IMG/VR virus record: IMGVR_UViG_3300046533_000764
Span: 1-55,086 of that record
Length of the DNA stretch: 55,086 nt
Source: a virus
Direction: 5' to 3' (one strand)
The notes under the pieces are model-generated. The model ran no database searches and was not told where the DNA came from. It saw nothing but the letters and a program-made list of their open reading frames with translations. A program made the position numbers and the translations under genes. Below, piece by piece: positions 54,121 through 55,086 of this stretch; position 1 is the stretch's first letter, and each line of letters opens with the position of its first letter.

Positions 54121-55086
54121 TAACCCATTTGCGGACCTCGAGGGGAAGTTCGCCGCCTTCGACAAGAAACCAGACACAACCAAGGGCAAACCCAAGGAAG
54201 GCGCCGCCGCGCCGGCCGCGCCCACCCCCCCCGCCAAACCGGAACCAAAGCGGCCCGCTGACAATCTGCGTGCCGAGCTTGAGAAGTGGAAAACGGAAGC
54301 CGCAACCAAAACACAGCTCGCCACCGAGTACGAGAAGCGGATCAAGGAATTCGAGCTCAGGGGGAAGGACACTGAGGCCTTAACCGCTCGCCTGACCGAG
54401 ATCGAGAAGGAGCGGGACAATGCCCAGGCTGAAGCGCGGCGAGCAAAGAAGGAAGTGGATCCGGCCTTTACCAAACGATTTCAGGAACCCTTTGACGAGG
54501 CATCCTTGAGCGCCGAGGACCTGATAACCCAGATGGACGTCACGGACCCCGAGACTGGCGACATGCGCCGCGGGACCAAAGCTGATCTCCAATATCTCTA
54601 CTCGATTGACTCGCCGACCAAGCGCAACGCCGAGATCCGCAAAATGTTCGCCGATGACGCGATCACTATCATCCCCAAGCTCGATCGGATGAAGGAGATC
54701 AACTCCTCTTTCCGCCGTGCGTTGGCATCCGAACACGCCCAGGCGATCGAGAAGGATAAGCAGGAGCAAGGCGCAAGGTTACAGGCGCGGCAGCAGTGGA
54801 AATCAACCGCGGATCGCTTAGGCGTGGAGCTGGCCGAGAAGGTGGAGGAGTACCACGATGCCGCCGACGACAAAGAAGCCGCGGAGCTTCGCCAGCAGGG
54901 GTACGGTATTTTTGATACCGAGCCGGCCAACCATGAGCAAGGGATCGTCAAATTCGCCCATGTGCGCCAGATGGTAGCCGCGCACTACCCCATGAAGCTG
55001 CAGATCACCCGCCTCAAGTCCGAGCTGGCGGCCGCCAAAGAGGAACTGGCCAAGATCAAAGAGCCCGACCCCAACACCACCACCCG
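53927..55086 (+). CDS. scaffold-like coiled-coil protein, cut by the window end
   Basis: An open frame of at least 386 codons reaching the last base of the window. The first 50 residues are almost only Pro and Ala (MPETLPAPPAAPAAPPASAS), then comes NPFADLEGKFAAFDKK, another Pro/Ala stretch, and a long charged coiled coil (ADNLRAELEKWKTEAATKTQ; LTARLTEIEKERDNAQAEAR), followed by an alpha-rich domain (FDEASLSAEDLITQMDV; ADLQYLYSIDSPTKRNAEIR) and a second coiled coil. This is the general design of phage head scaffolds or assembly chaperones. It begins in DNA shared with the preceding frame and has no clear ribosome-binding site. Confidence 0.65.
   Translation, partial: MPETLPAPPAAPAAPPASASPPPTAAPPPTPAPAPAVPAASPPSAPPSAAPPAIGTSGTQGAAPDNPFADLEGKFAAFDKKPDTTKGKPKEGAAAPAAPTPPAKPEPKRPADNLRAELEKWKTEAATKTQLATEYEKRIKEFELRGKDTEALTARLTEIEKERDNAQAEARRAKKEVDPAFTKRFQEPFDEASLSAEDLITQMDVTDPETGDMRRGTKADLQYLYSIDSPTKRNAEIRKMFADDAITIIPKLDRMKEINSSFRRALASEHAQAIEKDKQEQGARLQARQQWKSTADRLGVELAEKVEEYHDAADDKEAAELRQQGYGIFDTEPANHEQGIVKFAHVRQMVAAHYPMKLQITRLKSELAAAKEELAKIKEPDPNTTT

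Overview
The window is a 55 kb piece of a tailed double-stranded DNA bacteriophage genome (Caudoviricetes), probably assembled from an environmental sample. It carries a terminase large subunit (TerL), a 700-aa portal protein, a probable major capsid protein, a tail module with collagen-like fibre proteins, a very large virion protein of 1871 aa, a glycan-modification gene cluster and a set of recombination nucleases. I see no tail sheath and no recognisable tape measure, and the portal and giant ejection-type protein fit a podovirus-like virion best; this is inference. The host cannot be named. Many genes are packed with ATGA or GTGA overlaps, and good ribosome-binding sites are patchy.

Layout: 1-839 holds three small plus-strand genes. 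803-10252 is a leftward block (from right to left: TerL, small zinc protein, HAD phosphatase, small proteins, portal, a protein with an HExxE-like motif, ATP-grasp protein) in which three related HNH-AP2 homing endonuclease genes are inserted. 10388-31870 is a long rightward block with two GIY-YIG endonucleases, tail fibre and collagen-like proteins, a glycosyltransferase-methyltransferase fusion, the tail and ejection proteins, a Pol X-like nucleotidyltransferase and further HNH genes. 31867-36097 is leftward (replication protein, PAPS-reductase-like protein, small membrane and accessory proteins) and contains a 575-bp gene-free stretch with a parS-like palindrome and DnaA-box-like motifs. 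36415-42149 is rightward: zinc-ribbon and ribbon-helix-helix regulators, then a recombination set (PD-(D/E)XK-like protein, a protein with an SSB-like acidic tail, Cas4/RecB-like nuclease, resolvase-like nuclease), then small membrane proteins. A strong terminator separates it from the leftward 42309-47673 block (lipoprotein, TM/coiled-coil protein, receptor-binding fibre, major capsid protein). 47920-55086 is rightward: HTH regulator, a GT9-like transferase, a GH130-like beta-propeller, a methyltransferase, two GT2 glycosyltransferases, and a scaffold-like coiled-coil protein cut by the window end.

The most striking feature is TerL. Its Walker A motif is split by a 290-residue Cys1 intein, and the position that normally holds the intein's endonuclease is filled by an HNH endonuclease gene on the opposite strand, so that the splicing protein and the candidate homing enzyme share the same DNA in antisense. 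At least eleven genes of homing-endonuclease type (HNH-AP2, other HNH families, GIY-YIG) lie in the 55 kb, and one of them sits where the portal reading frame has lost its start codon. Other notable points are an isolated parS site without a visible ParB gene, interleaved inverted repeats that could form a pseudoknot over a ribosome-binding site, and a 330-bp GC-rich gene-free region with several strong hairpins.
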